This document shows positions 25,553 to 34,167 of a DNA stretch of 34,167 nt, piece after piece. The position numbers were made by a program, and so were the translations under genes. The notes beneath the pieces are model-generated. The model ran no database searches. It was not told the origin of the DNA and was given only the letters and a program-made list of their open reading frames with translations. Every line of letters starts with the position of its first letter. The stretch's first letter is position 1. Source of the stretch: Actinomycetota bacterium (GTDB lineage: Bacteria > Actinomycetota > Actinomycetes > Nanopelagicales > Nanopelagicaceae); assembly GCA_009700025.1 (NCBI GenBank), contig WLMW01000007.1:1-34167 (forward strand), read 5' to 3'.

Positions 25553-26863
25553 ATGATGAGGACTGTAGATCTTCGCGGGTGTGCCCTAACAAAGATGGCA
25601 TACCAAAGCGAACTGCCCCGAGCGGTCCTGGATGTCAATGAAGCCATGAAGTTAATCGAACCGATTTTGTTGAGAGTCAAATACGGCACTGAAACAGATT
25701 TAATTGAATTAGCCCAGGAGTTTGATGGAGTAAGGCCATCCAGCATTCGTGTGCCTGCAGCCGCTTTAAAATCTGCATTGTCTAATCTTGATCCCGAAAT
25801 CAAAACGGCACTTGAACTTTCAATAGAACGGATAAGAAAAGTACATTCGGCGCAAGTGCGTCGAGAGAGCACCACTGAAGTAGTTGATGGCGGGATTGTT
25901 ACAGAGAAGTGGATTCCAGTTGACCGCGTAGGTTTATATGTTCCAGGTGGGCGGGCCGTATATCCCAGCAGTGTGATGATGAATGTAATTCCAGCACAGA
26001 TTGCCAAAGTCGCATCGATTGCTATTGCATCTCCACCACAGAAAGAGTTTGGTGGACTTCCGCACCCAACTATTTTGGCTACATGCGCACTACTTGGTAT
26101 CACTGAGGTGTATGCAGTTGGAGGCGCGCAAGCCATTGCACTCTTTGCTTATGGCATGGATGGGTTAATTGAAAAATGCGATTTAGTTACGGGGCCAGGC
26201 AATATTTATGTCGCGGCAGCAAAGCGAGCATTGCGTGGTGTTATCGGTATTGATTCAGAGGCAGGTCCAACCGAGATTGCTATTTTGGCTGACAGCACAG
26301 CAATTGCAGCCGATGTCGCTACTGATTTAATGAGCCAGGCCGAGCACGACGTAATTGCAGCAGCAATCTTGGTAACCGACAGTACGGATCTTGCACACGC
26401 AGTACTAACCGAGTTAAAACTGCGTGTGCCAATGACAAAACACTCGCAGCGCATTATTGAGGCCCTTTCTGGAATTCAGTCGGCGCTTGTTATTGTTGAT
26501 TCAATTGAACAAGGAATCGATGTAGTGAATGCATATGCTGCAGAACATTTAGAGATTCATACTGCACAAGCCAGAGATGATGCGAATAAAATAAGAAACG
26601 CAGGGGCGGTATTTATCGGTCGTTTTTCACCAGTTTCATTAGGAGATTATTCAGCTGGGTCAAACCATGTTCTTCCTACAGGTGGTTGCGCCTGTCATTC
26701 AAGTGGCCTGTCAGTGCAGAGTTTTTTAAAGGGTCTGCACTTCATTGAGTATGCAGAGCAGGCATTTAAGGACATTCTTCCAACAGTTGTGACTTTGGCA
26801 AATGCTGAAGATCTTCCAGCACATGGCGAGGCAATGACTGTGCGATTGGAGAACCAGCAATGA
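25553..26863 (+). CDS. hisD: Histidinol dehydrogenase
   Basis: A 436-residue NAD-dependent zinc enzyme that oxidises L-histidinol twice to L-histidine, the last two steps of the pathway. Conserved segments include the NAD-binding [42 protein letters not shown] and GPTEIAIL. Zinc-site residues lie in MSQAEHD. Further C-terminal segments are [10 protein letters not shown] and the [15 protein letters not shown] loop. The start is the first of two tandem ATGs at 25553, which fits the leaderless promoter six bases upstream. It ends in ATGA shared with hisC and is first gene of the his-trp operon. Confidence 0.97.
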   Translation: MMRTVDLRGCALTKMAYQSELPRAVLDVNEAMKLIEPILLRVKYGTETDLIELAQEFDGVRPSSIRVPAAALKSALSNLDPEIKTALELSIERIRKVHSAQVRRESTTEVVDGGIVTEKWIPVDRVGLYVPGGRAVYPSSVMMNVIPAQIAKVASIAIASPPQKEFGGLPHPTILATCALLGITEVYAVGGAQAIALFAYGMDGLIEKCDLVTGPGNIYVAAAKRALRGVIGIDSEAGPTEIAILADSTAIAADVATDLMSQAEHDVIAAAILVTDSTDLAHAVLTELKLRVPMTKHSQRIIEALSGIQSALVIVDSIEQGIDVVNAYAAEHLEIHTAQARDDANKIRNAGAVFIGRFSPVSLGDYSAGSNHVLPTGGCACHSSGLSVQSFLKGLHFIEYAEQAFKDILPTVVTLANAEDLPAHGEAMTVRLENQQ

Positions 26864-27945
26864 GTTGGCCAGATTGGATTCCTTTAAGGACGTCGCTCCA
26901 ATCCATGTCTGCATACGGTGCGCCGCAAGTACCGGCAGAAGCGGTACTTAATACTAATGAGAACCCATATCCTCCTTCTCCGGAACTTCAAGCCCAAATC
27001 ACTCAAGCGATTTCTCAAATTGTCGGAACGCTTAATCGTTATCCAGATCGCGATGCGGTTATATTGCGTTCAGCGCTTGCTAGTTACATAAACGAGAGAA
27101 GTCAAACTAATTTCGGATCAGAGAATATTTGGGCAGCTAATGGCAGTAATGAAATCATCCAATCATTGTTCTTGGCTTGTGGAAGTGGAGTAGCACTCGG
27201 TTTCACGCCTTCCTATTCAATGCACGCCCTTATTTCAAATGTAGCTGGGACGACTTGGATTAATGGTGAGCGTAATTCTAATTTTACATTTAATAGTGAA
27301 ATTGCAGTAGAACAAGTTGAAAAGCTAAAACCAACACTTACATTTATTACCACTCCCAATAACCCAACTGGCGATGCAGTTCCACTAGCCGAAATAGAAA
27401 CTTTGGCACGTGCAGTGGCTATGCACGGTGGTCTGCTCATCGTTGATGAGGCATATGCTGAGTTTTCACCAGAGGAGTCGGCAGTCTCACTTATTCAGGC
27501 GTTTCCCCACATCGTGGTTATTCGAACTATGAGTAAAGCTTTTGCTTTTGCCGGAGCCCGCGTGGGCTATCTGGTTGCTGATTTACATATTGTGAACGCC
27601 ATGATGCTGGTTCGTTTGCCGTATCACCTCAGTGCGATCACACAGGCTGCGGCCAAAGTTGCCTTAGATTTTCGTACAGAGTTATTAGGCAACGTTTCTC
27701 AACTTGTCGCCGCCCGCCAGGAATTAGTTAAGGCTTTGAATGACCTTGGCCTAACAACTGTCCCAAGTGCTGCTAATTTCATTCTGTTTACGGGATTTAA
27801 AGCAACCTCGCCACAGCTGTGGGCAGCACTCTTAGAAAAAGGCGTTCTCATAAGAGATGTGGGATTATCGTCCTATCTTCGCGTGACTGTCGGCAATGAA
27901 GCCGAGAACAAAGTGTTCCTTGAGGCGTTAACCGAACTTCTGTAG
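26860..27945 (+). CDS. hisC: Histidinol-phosphate aminotransferase
   Basis: A 361-residue PLP aminotransferase of fold type I converting imidazole acetol phosphate to histidinol phosphate. The PLP lysine is Lys226 in [16 protein letters not shown], and Asp196 ([10 protein letters not shown]) contacts the pyridine nitrogen. TTPNNPTG and [11 protein letters not shown] are characteristic. HisC enzymes may also act on aromatic amino acids, which sequence cannot decide here. It starts in ATGA with hisD and is followed by a 14-bp gap to hisB that contains a modest Shine-Dalgarno-like GAAAGTGAG. Confidence 0.95.
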   Translation: MSWPDWIPLRTSLQSMSAYGAPQVPAEAVLNTNENPYPPSPELQAQITQAISQIVGTLNRYPDRDAVILRSALASYINERSQTNFGSENIWAANGSNEIIQSLFLACGSGVALGFTPSYSMHALISNVAGTTWINGERNSNFTFNSEIAVEQVEKLKPTLTFITTPNNPTGDAVPLAEIETLARAVAMHGGLLIVDEAYAEFSPEESAVSLIQAFPHIVVIRTMSKAFAFAGARVGYLVADLHIVNAMMLVRLPYHLSAITQAAAKVALDFRTELLGNVSQLVAARQELVKALNDLGLTTVPSAANFILFTGFKATSPQLWAALLEKGVLIRDVGLSSYLRVTVGNEAENKVFLEALTELL

Positions 27946-27959
27946 AAAGTGAGACTGTT

Positions 27960-28544
27960 ATGAGAACTGCTCGAATAGAACGCACCACGAAAGAGTCGAA
28001 TGTCCTTGTAGAGCTGAACTTGGATGGCCAAGGCATAATCGATGTCTCAACGGGTGTTCCATTTTTTGATCACATGATGTCTCAACTTGGAAAGCATTCA
28101 GGTTTTAATTTAACTGTTAAAACTACGGGAGATATAGACGTCGATTCACATCACAGCGTGGAAGATACGTCTCTTGCATTTGGAGAAGCACTGCGAACTG
28201 CTTTAGGCGATAAATCGGGCATCCGCCGTTTTGGTGATTCAATGGTTCCACTAGATGAAGTTCTTGTTCAAGCAGCTGTTGATTTATCTGGACGTCCATA
28301 CCTTGTCCATCGCCAACCTGAAATTGTTGAACTTATTGGAACTTTCGATACAACTCTTGGCAAACATATCTGGGAATCAATTGTTGCAGAGGCTCACATT
28401 GCTTTGCACATAAGAGTTCTTGAGGGACGAAATGCCCACCACGTCTTTGAAGCGCAGTTCAAAGCTGTTGCTCGAGCCTTACGAGATGCTGTATCACTTG
28501 ATGGCCGAGTAGCTGGGATTCCATCTACTAAGGGCTCTCTTTGA
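27960..28544 (+). CDS. hisB: Imidazoleglycerol-phosphate dehydratase
   Basis: A 194-residue monofunctional HisB, manganese dependent, forming 24-mers in the family. Metal-binding signatures are FFDHMMSQLGKHSGF, HHSVEDT (about residues 63-69) and the second copy NAHHVFEAQFKAVARAL. There is no N-terminal phosphatase domain, unlike enterobacterial HisB, so a separate histidinol-phosphatase must exist elsewhere. The start ATG is 14 bp after hisC. The stop TGA overlaps the TTG start of hisH. Confidence 0.97.
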   Translation: MRTARIERTTKESNVLVELNLDGQGIIDVSTGVPFFDHMMSQLGKHSGFNLTVKTTGDIDVDSHHSVEDTSLAFGEALRTALGDKSGIRRFGDSMVPLDEVLVQAAVDLSGRPYLVHRQPEIVELIGTFDTTLGKHIWESIVAEAHIALHIRVLEGRNAHHVFEAQFKAVARALRDAVSLDGRVAGIPSTKGSL

Positions 28545-29143
28545 TCGCAATTCTCGACTATGGATCAGGCAATTTACGTTCAGCCGAACGCGCGTTTTCA
28601 ACGAGTGGAATTGAAGTTGTCGTCACATCAGATGAGCACATTGCCATTGAAGCCCAAGGGTTAGTTGTACCTGGAGTTGGTGCATTTGCCGCATGCATGC
28701 AGGGCCTGAATGCAATTAATGGCGCTGAAATAATTAGAAAACGTGTTGCAGCAGAGCGTCCGACACTTGGTATTTGTATAGGGATGCAAATACTTTTCGC
28801 TCTAGGAGATGAGCATTCAGAGGGTCAGCCTCACCGAGGAGTTGGAATTTGGCCTGGAACCGTCAGTAAAATCTCCGCCGAAATATTGCCGCATATGGGA
28901 TGGAACACTGTGGATGCTCCAGATGCTTCATTGCTCTTCTCGGGCATAAGCCAGGAGTCATTTTATTTTGTGCATTCCTATGCTGCAAAGACTCCACAAG
29001 GACAGATGCAAACGTGGACGAACTATGGAGAGAGATTTTTATCTGCAGTCGAGGATGGGTATGTAAGTGCAACGCAGTTTCATCCGGAGAAATCAGGAAA
29101 TGCCGGTTTAGCCTTAATTAAGAATTGGACCAGTACACTATGA
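28541..29143 (+). CDS. hisH: Imidazole glycerol phosphate synthase, glutaminase subunit HisH
   Basis: A 200-residue class I glutamine amidotransferase that supplies ammonia to HisF. The catalytic triad is Cys79 (GICIGMQ), His181 and Glu183 (QFHPEKSG). The start is TTG at 28541 within a TTGA overlap with the hisB stop. It gives the family-typical N-terminus [13 protein letters not shown], and no ATG or GTG offers a better start. Partner hisF lies two genes downstream. It ends in ATGA with priA. Confidence 0.96.
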   Translation: MIAILDYGSGNLRSAERAFSTSGIEVVVTSDEHIAIEAQGLVVPGVGAFAACMQGLNAINGAEIIRKRVAAERPTLGICIGMQILFALGDEHSEGQPHRGVGIWPGTVSKISAEILPHMGWNTVDAPDASLLFSGISQESFYFVHSYAAKTPQGQMQTWTNYGERFLSAVEDGYVSATQFHPEKSGNAGLALIKNWTSTL

Positions 29144-29865
29144 AAAAACTTGAATTATTACCTGCAGTGGATGTCAAAGATGGACGTGCTGTTCGTTTAG
29201 TGCAAGGGGAACTTGCACGTGAAAGTATTTATGGGCAGCCTCTGGAAGTTGCACTCGAGTTTCAAAACGCTGGTGCCGAATGGATTCACTTAGTTGATTT
29301 AGATGCCGCATTTGGACGGGGTAGTAATTCAGTTTTGCTTGCACAGGTTGTTGGAGCACTTGATATAGCTGTCGAACTTTCTGGCGGTATTAGGGACGAT
29401 GAGTCCCTTGCTCGAGCGATGGCTACTGGATGTAAGAGAATTAATTTAGGAACGGCCGCGTTAGAAAATCCTGACTGGACGGCTCGGGTAATCGCGGAAT
29501 ACGGGGATCTGATTGCAGTTGGATTGGATGTAAGAGGCCACACATTGGCTGCTCGTGGATGGACCAGCGAGGGTGGCAATCTTTTTGAAACAATTGAGCG
29601 TCTTGATCGTGATGGATGTGCTCGCTATGTAGTTACTGATGTAACTAAAGATGGCACATTGGCTGGACCAAATATTGAATTGTTAAAATCGGTCTGCGCG
29701 GCAACAAATAAACCAGTAGTTGCAAGTGGAGGCATTTCAAGTCTTGCTGACATTGCGCAGTTAGGCGCACTTACTTCATTGGGGGTAGAGGGTGCAATTG
29801 TTGGTAAGGCTTTATATGCCGGCGCATTCACACTAGAAGATGCAATAAAAGTTGCCAACCAATGA
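29140..29865 (+). CDS. priA: Phosphoribosyl isomerase A (bifunctional HisA/TrpF)
   Basis: A 241-residue beta/alpha barrel isomerase. The start is the ATG at 29140, which overlaps the hisH stop as ATGA; an in-frame ATG at 29125 would add five residues and is less likely. Catalytic acid/base candidates are Asp11 and Asp171. Arg19, Arg85, Asp130, Arg139 and Trp141 match positions known in actinobacterial PriA, which isomerises both ProFAR (histidine) and phosphoribosylanthranilate (tryptophan). No trpF is in the adjoining trp genes, which supports dual use. It overlaps hisF by ATGA. Confidence 0.92.
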   Translation: MKKLELLPAVDVKDGRAVRLVQGELARESIYGQPLEVALEFQNAGAEWIHLVDLDAAFGRGSNSVLLAQVVGALDIAVELSGGIRDDESLARAMATGCKRINLGTAALENPDWTARVIAEYGDLIAVGLDVRGHTLAARGWTSEGGNLFETIERLDRDGCARYVVTDVTKDGTLAGPNIELLKSVCAATNKPVVASGGISSLADIAQLGALTSLGVEGAIVGKALYAGAFTLEDAIKVANQ

Positions 29866-30635
29866 CGTTATCAGTGCGAATAATTCCTTGTCTTGATGTT
29901 ACTGATGGACGTGTTGTAAAGGGCGTTAACTTCACAAACTTAGTAGATGCTGGCGACCCAGTAGAAATGGCTGCTCTCTATGGAATAGAAGGTGCTGATG
30001 AGCTTACTTTCTTAGACATATCGGCGAGCAGTTCAGGGCGCGAAACAACACTTGACATTGTTCGGCGAACTGCTGAGCAAGTTTTTATCCCATTAACAGT
30101 TGGCGGAGGCATTCGATCCGTAGATGACGTTGATCGACTGCTTCGAGCCGGTGCCGATAAAATCTCCATCAATACTTCTGCAATTGCCCGACCACAATTG
30201 ATTGCTGAAATTGCTGATCGCTTTGGATCTCAGGTTCTGGTGCTTTCAGTTGATTCGCGTAGAGCAAGAACCGATTCTGGCTTTGAAGTGACAACTCATG
30301 GTGGTCGAGAAGGTACGGGCATCGATGCACTTGCATGGGTTGAAAAGGCTTGCGCATTGGGAGTCGGTGAGATTCTTCTGAACTCAATGGATGCTGATGG
30401 AACTCGTGCAGGTTATGACATTGGGATGATTACGGCAATCCGTGGTGTCTCGAAAGTGCCGCTAATCGCAAGTGGTGGTGCGGGCAGCCTCGAGGACTTT
30501 GCGGCCGCTCTCGATGCCGGCGCAGATGCCTTGCTCGCCGCAAGTGTCTTTCACTTTGGGATTCACCGTATTCACGATGTGAAGTCTTATTTAGCTTCGC
30601 ATGATTATCCGGTGCGCACCGTGGCGGCTTTGTAA
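29862..30635 (+). CDS. hisF: Imidazole glycerol phosphate synthase, cyclase subunit HisF
   Basis: A 257-residue beta/alpha barrel. It makes imidazole glycerol phosphate and AICAR from PRFAR and the ammonia produced by HisH. Catalytic aspartates are Asp12 ([14 protein letters not shown]) and Asp131 (VLSVDSRR). The half-barrel phosphate-binding motifs VGGGIRS and ASGGAGS are both present, showing the internal duplication. The ATG overlaps the priA stop. A 14-bp gap separates it from hisI. Confidence 0.97.
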   Translation: MTLSVRIIPCLDVTDGRVVKGVNFTNLVDAGDPVEMAALYGIEGADELTFLDISASSSGRETTLDIVRRTAEQVFIPLTVGGGIRSVDDVDRLLRAGADKISINTSAIARPQLIAEIADRFGSQVLVLSVDSRRARTDSGFEVTTHGGREGTGIDALAWVEKACALGVGEILLNSMDADGTRAGYDIGMITAIRGVSKVPLIASGGAGSLEDFAAALDAGADALLAASVFHFGIHRIHDVKSYLASHDYPVRTVAAL

Positions 30636-30649
30636 GGCAGAATTAGCCC

Positions 30650-30988
30650 ATGACCAATCCAGAGCTGATTTCTCTTCTGAAAGATCCAGAGCTGTTGATC
30701 CCAGCGATAGTTCAGGATGTAAATACTCGAGAAGTTTTAATGCTGGCTTATATGAATACCCAATCCTTGGCCATGACGCTCTCAAGCGGTAGGGCAACTT
30801 ATTGGAGCCGGAGCAGAAATGAGTTGTGGGTAAAAGGTGCAACGTCTGGGCACTTTCAACAAGTTCATTCGATTTCTCTCGACTGTGATGGTGATGCTCT
30901 CTTAGTCACTGTGACACAGACCGGCGTTGCGTGTCATACCGGAGAAGTAACTTGTTTTCATAAACCTCTACCAATGAGTGCGTTATGA
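30650..30988 (+). CDS. hisI: Phosphoribosyl-AMP cyclohydrolase
   Basis: A 112-residue monofunctional cyclohydrolase, without a HisE domain, opening the purine ring of PR-AMP. Metal-binding elements are DCDGDALLV and the cysteine-containing [12 protein letters not shown]. Also seen are [18 protein letters not shown] and [15 protein letters not shown] (30638-30643) six bases before the ATG is a weak -10-like hexamer, so a second leaderless start is conceivable, but the gap from hisF is only 14 bp and readthrough is enough. It ends in ATGA with trpE, joining the his and trp parts. Confidence 0.96.
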   Translation: MTNPELISLLKDPELLIPAIVQDVNTREVLMLAYMNTQSLAMTLSSGRATYWSRSRNELWVKGATSGHFQQVHSISLDCDGDALLVTVTQTGVACHTGEVTCFHKPLPMSAL

Positions 30989-32472
30989 ATTTAGAAGAAT
31001 TTCGCACCTATGCAAAAATTTCAAATGTTATTCCAGTTTCGCGTCGCCTTTTAGCTGATGGTGAAACACCGATTGGTATTTATCGAAAATTAGCCAAGAA
31101 TGGACCCAACACTTTTTTACTTGAGTCCGCAGAGCATGGGGGAGCTTGGTCCCGATATTCATTTATCGGTGTGCGTAGTGAAGCGGTTTTGAGTGAATCG
31201 CAAGGGCTTGCTTATTGGCAGGGGACGCCTCCCGTAGGTGCACCAACAGGAATTGATCCTCTTGAAGCATTGCGCTTAACCTCGGCCCACTTGATATCTC
31301 CAAAGATTGATGGTCTACCACCACTAACTGGTGGGCTCGTAGGATTTATGGGCTATGACGTTGTACGTAGACTAGAAAAGCTACCCAATCTTGCAGTTGC
31401 TGATTCGCCATTACCAGAATTAAGTTTTATGTTAACAAGTGATCTAGCCGTACTTGATCACAGCGACGGCACGATTACTCTGATTGCTAATGCAATCAAC
31501 TGGGATGGCAGTGATGAACGTATCGACGAGGCCTTTCTTGGTTGTAATCAGCGTCTTGATCGTATGCAGAGTGACTTAACTTCAGCATTACACGGAGATG
31601 TAGCACTCATTGATTTACACACTACACCGGAGTTCGAATCGAATATTTCTCCCAATGATTTCAAAGCTAAAGTCTTGTTAGCTAAAGAGGAAATTGTGGC
31701 AGGAGAGGCATTTCAAATCGTTCTCTCCCAACGTTTCTCGATGCCATGTAGCGCAGATGCACTAGATGTATATCGAATGTTGAGATTAAATAATCCCAGT
31801 CCTTATATGTACTTATTCCGTTTCAATAATGGAATTGATGTAGTTGGATCTAGTCCAGAGGCTTTAGTAAAAGTGAATAATCGAGATGTCATGATTCACC
31901 CCATAGCCGGAACTCGTAAAAGATCTGCTTCTCCCGAAGAAGACCATCGTCTAGGAGAAGAACTACTTGCTGATCCCAAAGAAAGAGCAGAGCATTTAAT
32001 GCTTGTTGATTTAGGCCGAAACGATCTAGGTCGAGTTTGCATACCAGGTAGCGTTGAAGTCATAGATTTTATGCACATCGAGCGCTATTCACACGTGATG
32101 CATATCGTTTCAACAGTAACTGGAACACTGAACGAAAGTTCAACGGCTATTGATGCACTCTTTTCAGTATTCCCCGCAGGAACTTTGTCGGGTGCTCCAA
32201 AGCCGCGTGCTATGGAGATTATTGAGAGTCTGGAACCAACACGTCGCGGATTGTACGGAGGAATCGTCGGTTACATAGACTTCACCGGAAATATAGACAC
32301 ATGCATCGCAATCCGCACTTCGCTCTTACACGAAGGAATGGCATACGTTCAGGCAGGTGCTGGCGTCGTTGCCGACTCTGATCCTGAATCTGAAAATCAA
32401 GAGTGTTACAACAAAGCTGCAGCGGTACTGAAAGCAATTGATGCAGCAAATAGATTGCGAAAAAGTGGATGA
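30985..32472 (+). CDS. trpE: Anthranilate synthase component I
   Basis: A 495-residue chorismate-utilising enzyme that makes anthranilate with TrpG. The N-terminal part has LLES (residues 45-48), the tryptophan feedback-inhibition motif, so end-product inhibition is expected. The catalytic C-terminal half has [35 protein letters not shown] and [17 protein letters not shown]. The ATG overlaps the hisI stop (ATGA), and its own stop overlaps the start of a 56-codon gene. No leader-peptide attenuator is possible here because the gene is directly coupled to hisI. trpG and trpD are not in the window. Confidence 0.96.
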   Translation: MNLEEFRTYAKISNVIPVSRRLLADGETPIGIYRKLAKNGPNTFLLESAEHGGAWSRYSFIGVRSEAVLSESQGLAYWQGTPPVGAPTGIDPLEALRLTSAHLISPKIDGLPPLTGGLVGFMGYDVVRRLEKLPNLAVADSPLPELSFMLTSDLAVLDHSDGTITLIANAINWDGSDERIDEAFLGCNQRLDRMQSDLTSALHGDVALIDLHTTPEFESNISPNDFKAKVLLAKEEIVAGEAFQIVLSQRFSMPCSADALDVYRMLRLNNPSPYMYLFRFNNGIDVVGSSPEALVKVNNRDVMIHPIAGTRKRSASPEEDHRLGEELLADPKERAEHLMLVDLGRNDLGRVCIPGSVEVIDFMHIERYSHVMHIVSTVTGTLNESSTAIDALFSVFPAGTLSGAPKPRAMEIIESLEPTRRGLYGGIVGYIDFTGNIDTCIAIRTSLLHEGMAYVQAGAGVVADSDPESENQECYNKAAAVLKAIDAANRLRKSG

Positions 32473-32639
32473 ATCAAACTTTGGCGATATTGATGAGTTT
32501 GGTGGTCGTTTATGGGCTTGTCATACTTATTGGAAAGCGATTTAAAAAACCATCTAAGTATGAGCGTACTCCCAGAACTTTGAATTCTTGGAACGCACTT
32601 GATAAAGGAATCGACCCCAGCGACGAGAAGTTGCCATGA
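32469..32639 (+). CDS. 56-aa single-pass membrane microprotein between trpE and trpC
   Basis: An open frame of 56 codons starts in ATGA with the trpE stop and ends in ATGA with the trpC start, so both ends are exactly coupled. Residues 5-22 (LAILMSLVVVYGLVILIG) form one membrane helix, followed by a basic stretch KRFKKPSKYER (positive-inside, so the tail is probably cytoplasmic) and a hydrophilic tail with WNALDKGIDPSDE. In many actinobacteria the slot between trpE and trpC holds a roughly 200-residue, multi-helix Trp-biosynthesis-associated membrane protein (TIGR02234). From memory its last helix and tail resemble this protein, notably the RYER and W-x-A-L-D-x-G-x-D-P-T/S motifs. The proposed homology to that C-terminal part is inference. 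Function unknown. Confidence 0.82.
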   Translation: MNQTLAILMSLVVVYGLVILIGKRFKKPSKYERTPRTLNSWNALDKGIDPSDEKLP

Positions 32640-33421
32640 GTGTTCTTGACTCAATCATTGAAGGTGTCCGAGAGGATCTTGCGCAGCGTCGGATTCCTTT
32701 GGGGCGAATTCTTGAAGCTATAGATCAAGCTGCTCCAGTGCGCGACCCACTTGCTGATTTGCTCGCTCAACAAATGTCAATCATCGCAGAAGTGAAGCGT
32801 TCGTCTCCCAGCAAAGGTGAGCTCGCAAAAATTGCTGATCCAGCAGCATTGGCTGAACAGTATGCATTGGCAGGTGCAAGCGTGATTAGCGTTCTCACTG
32901 AGCGCCGACGTTTTGGGGGATCGCTTTCGGATCTTGATGAAGTACGTGCGCGCGTTGATTGCGCAATTTTACGAAAAGATTTTATGGTTGATGAGTATCA
33001 ATTTTTTGAAGCTAGAGCCCATGGGGCTGATGTTGTTCTATTAATCGTGGCAGCTCTTGGACAGAATCAACTCAATGATTATCACCAGCTAGCCCTTGGC
33101 TTAGGAATGCGTGCAATCGTTGAAGTCCACACTCATGATGAACTCGAAAGAGCGCTTGAGATTTCGCCAGAGATGGTTGGCGTTAATTCACGGAATTTGA
33201 AAACCCTTGAGGTCGATGCATCCGCTTTTGCCGAGTTAATTCCGCTACTTCCACTTTCTTTGGTGCGCATCGCAGAATCAGGAATCACCTCGCGCACCGA
33301 TGTTGAGTTTGCACAGACCCATGGAGCAACAGCGGTGCTTGTTGGAGAGACCTTGGTCAAAGCAGGCAACCCAACTATTGCGATGCGAGAATTGCTGGGT
33401 CTAGGTAGGCTTGAGTCATGA
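32636..33421 (+). CDS. trpC: Indole-3-glycerol phosphate synthase
   Basis: A 261-residue beta/alpha barrel that closes the indole ring from CdRP. The signature [15 protein letters not shown] contains the catalytic lysine and the substrate phosphate contacts. [35 protein letters not shown] and RIAESGITS are also diagnostic. It is monofunctional, with no TrpF domain fused, consistent with PriA supplying that step. It starts in ATGA with the 56-aa gene and ends in ATGA with trpB. Confidence 0.97.
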   Translation: MSVLDSIIEGVREDLAQRRIPLGRILEAIDQAAPVRDPLADLLAQQMSIIAEVKRSSPSKGELAKIADPAALAEQYALAGASVISVLTERRRFGGSLSDLDEVRARVDCAILRKDFMVDEYQFFEARAHGADVVLLIVAALGQNQLNDYHQLALGLGMRAIVEVHTHDELERALEISPEMVGVNSRNLKTLEVDASAFAELIPLLPLSLVRIAESGITSRTDVEFAQTHGATAVLVGETLVKAGNPTIAMRELLGLGRLES

Positions 33422-34167
33422 CTATAGAGATGGCCGATGTCGCCGGCCACTTTGGCCAATACGGTGGACGCTTTGTCCCAGAAGCGCTCATTGGTGCACT
33501 CAATGAGTTAGAAGCTGCACACAACTCTGCGCAACAAGATCCACTTTTTTTGATTGAACTGACAGAACTGCACAGAAGTTATACCGGCCGCCCTAGCATC
33601 ATTACTGAGGTACCCCGATTTGCAGAACACGCTGGCGGTGCTCGAATTATTCTCAAACGCGAAGACCTCAACCATACGGGTAGTCATAAAATCAATAATG
33701 TTTTAGGTCAAGCATTACTGACAAAGCGAATGGGTAAAAAGCGGATTATCGCCGAAACTGGAGCAGGTCAACATGGTGTAGCTGCCGCAACTGCCGCAGC
33801 ACTTATGGGTCTTGAGTGCGTGGTTTATATGGGCGAGGAAGATACACGTAGACAGTCCTTAAACGTTGCACGAATGAAACTATTAGGTGCGGAAGTCTCT
33901 CCAGTCACCTCTGGATCAAAAACTCTTAAAGATGCGATCAACGAAGCGATGCGTGATTGGGTCGCATCGGTGGATACAACACATTACGTTCTTGGCACTG
34001 TTACGGGTCCGGCTCCATTCCCAGAGATGGTGCGTTACTTCCATTCCGTGATTGGCATCGAAGCCCGTGAGCAGATTCTTGGCATTGAAGGCCGACTTCC
34101 CGATGCAGTAGTTGCGTGCGTCGGCGGCGGATCAAATGCTATGGGCCTTTTCAGCGGTTTCATGGAC
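33418..34167 (+). CDS. trpB: Tryptophan synthase beta chain, N-terminal part (cut by window end)
   Basis: The ATG at 33418 overlaps the trpC stop, and 250 codons are open to the end of the window; the full family length is about 400. It condenses indole with serine. The PLP lysine is Lys91 in HTGSHKINN, and the catalytic glutamate is Glu113 in [19 protein letters not shown] at the N-terminus and [10 protein letters not shown] near the window end (phosphate binding) confirm a TrpB1-type enzyme. trpA is expected next but lies outside the window. Confidence 0.97.
   Translation, partial: MTIEMADVAGHFGQYGGRFVPEALIGALNELEAAHNSAQQDPLFLIELTELHRSYTGRPSIITEVPRFAEHAGGARIILKREDLNHTGSHKINNVLGQALLTKRMGKKRIIAETGAGQHGVAAATAAALMGLECVVYMGEEDTRRQSLNVARMKLLGAEVSPVTSGSKTLKDAINEAMRDWVASVDTTHYVLGTVTGPAPFPEMVRYFHSVIGIEAREQILGIEGRLPDAVVACVGGGSNAMGLFSGFMD

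Noticed and set aside
25540-26136. 198-codon minus-strand frame opposite hisD
   Set aside because: It is a shadow of the strongly conserved hisD frame with no sign of independent selection.
29125-29139. Start of priA at the upstream in-frame ATG
   Set aside because: The ATG at 29140 gives the ATGA coupling used throughout the operon and places Asp11 and Arg19 at the usual family positions.
1-34167. CRISPR arrays, insertion sequences, prophage or defence genes
   Set aside because: No direct-repeat arrays, transposase-like frames, terminal inverted repeats or phage-type genes were seen; nearly every base belongs to a conserved housekeeping gene.

Overview
The window is a near-gapless stretch of an actinobacterial chromosome. 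It runs from the division and cell-wall (dcw) cluster, through isoleucyl-tRNA synthetase, lipoprotein processing and replication genes, into a fused histidine-tryptophan operon. Actinobacterial signs are the gene order (ftsZ-pgeF-yggS-sepF-yggT, then ileS, a TraR/DksA gene, lspA, rluD, dnaE, then his and trp), no ftsA but a sepF, a bifunctional-type PriA, and a translational T-box before ileS. By eye the base composition is much richer in A+T than most actinobacteria, and genes are packed with 1-20 nt overlaps. This fits a streamlined freshwater actinobacterium of the acI type (Nanopelagicales; Planktophila or Nanopelagicus relatives). The taxonomic guess is an inference.

Region 1 (1-16397, + strand): the 3' end of mraZ, a structured RNA leader, then rsmH, ftsL-like, ftsI, murE, murF, mraY, murD, ftsW, murG, murC, ftsQ, a 137-bp gap, ftsZ, pgeF, yggS, sepF and yggT. 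These make and flip lipid II, build the septal wall and assemble and anchor the Z-ring. MurE carries the meso-diaminopimelate motif, so the wall is predicted to be meso-DAP type.

Region 2 (16384-19770): ileS is the only minus-strand gene. It converges on yggT with a 14-nt overlap and is preceded by a T-box riboswitch with an AUC (Ile) specifier that appears to act by hiding or freeing the ribosome binding site. The 273-bp gap at 19498-19770 is the largest non-coding stretch; it holds the T-box and presumably the divergent promoters. No divIVA gene lies between yggT and ileS.

Region 3 (19771-25503, + strand): a TraR/DksA zinc-finger protein with a long Lys/Ala-rich histone-like tail, lspA, rluD and dnaE.

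Region 4 (25541-34167, + strand): a probable leaderless promoter drives hisD-hisC-hisB-hisH-priA-hisF-hisI-trpE-(56-aa membrane microprotein)-trpC-trpB, with trpB cut by the window end. Most junctions are 4-nt ATGA or TTGA overlaps. There is no trpF, which PriA would cover. The 56-aa gene between trpE and trpC is the least-described item here. It looks like a drastically shortened version of the actinobacterial Trp-biosynthesis-associated membrane protein.

No insertion sequences, prophage, CRISPR arrays, rRNA genes or intact tRNA genes were seen.
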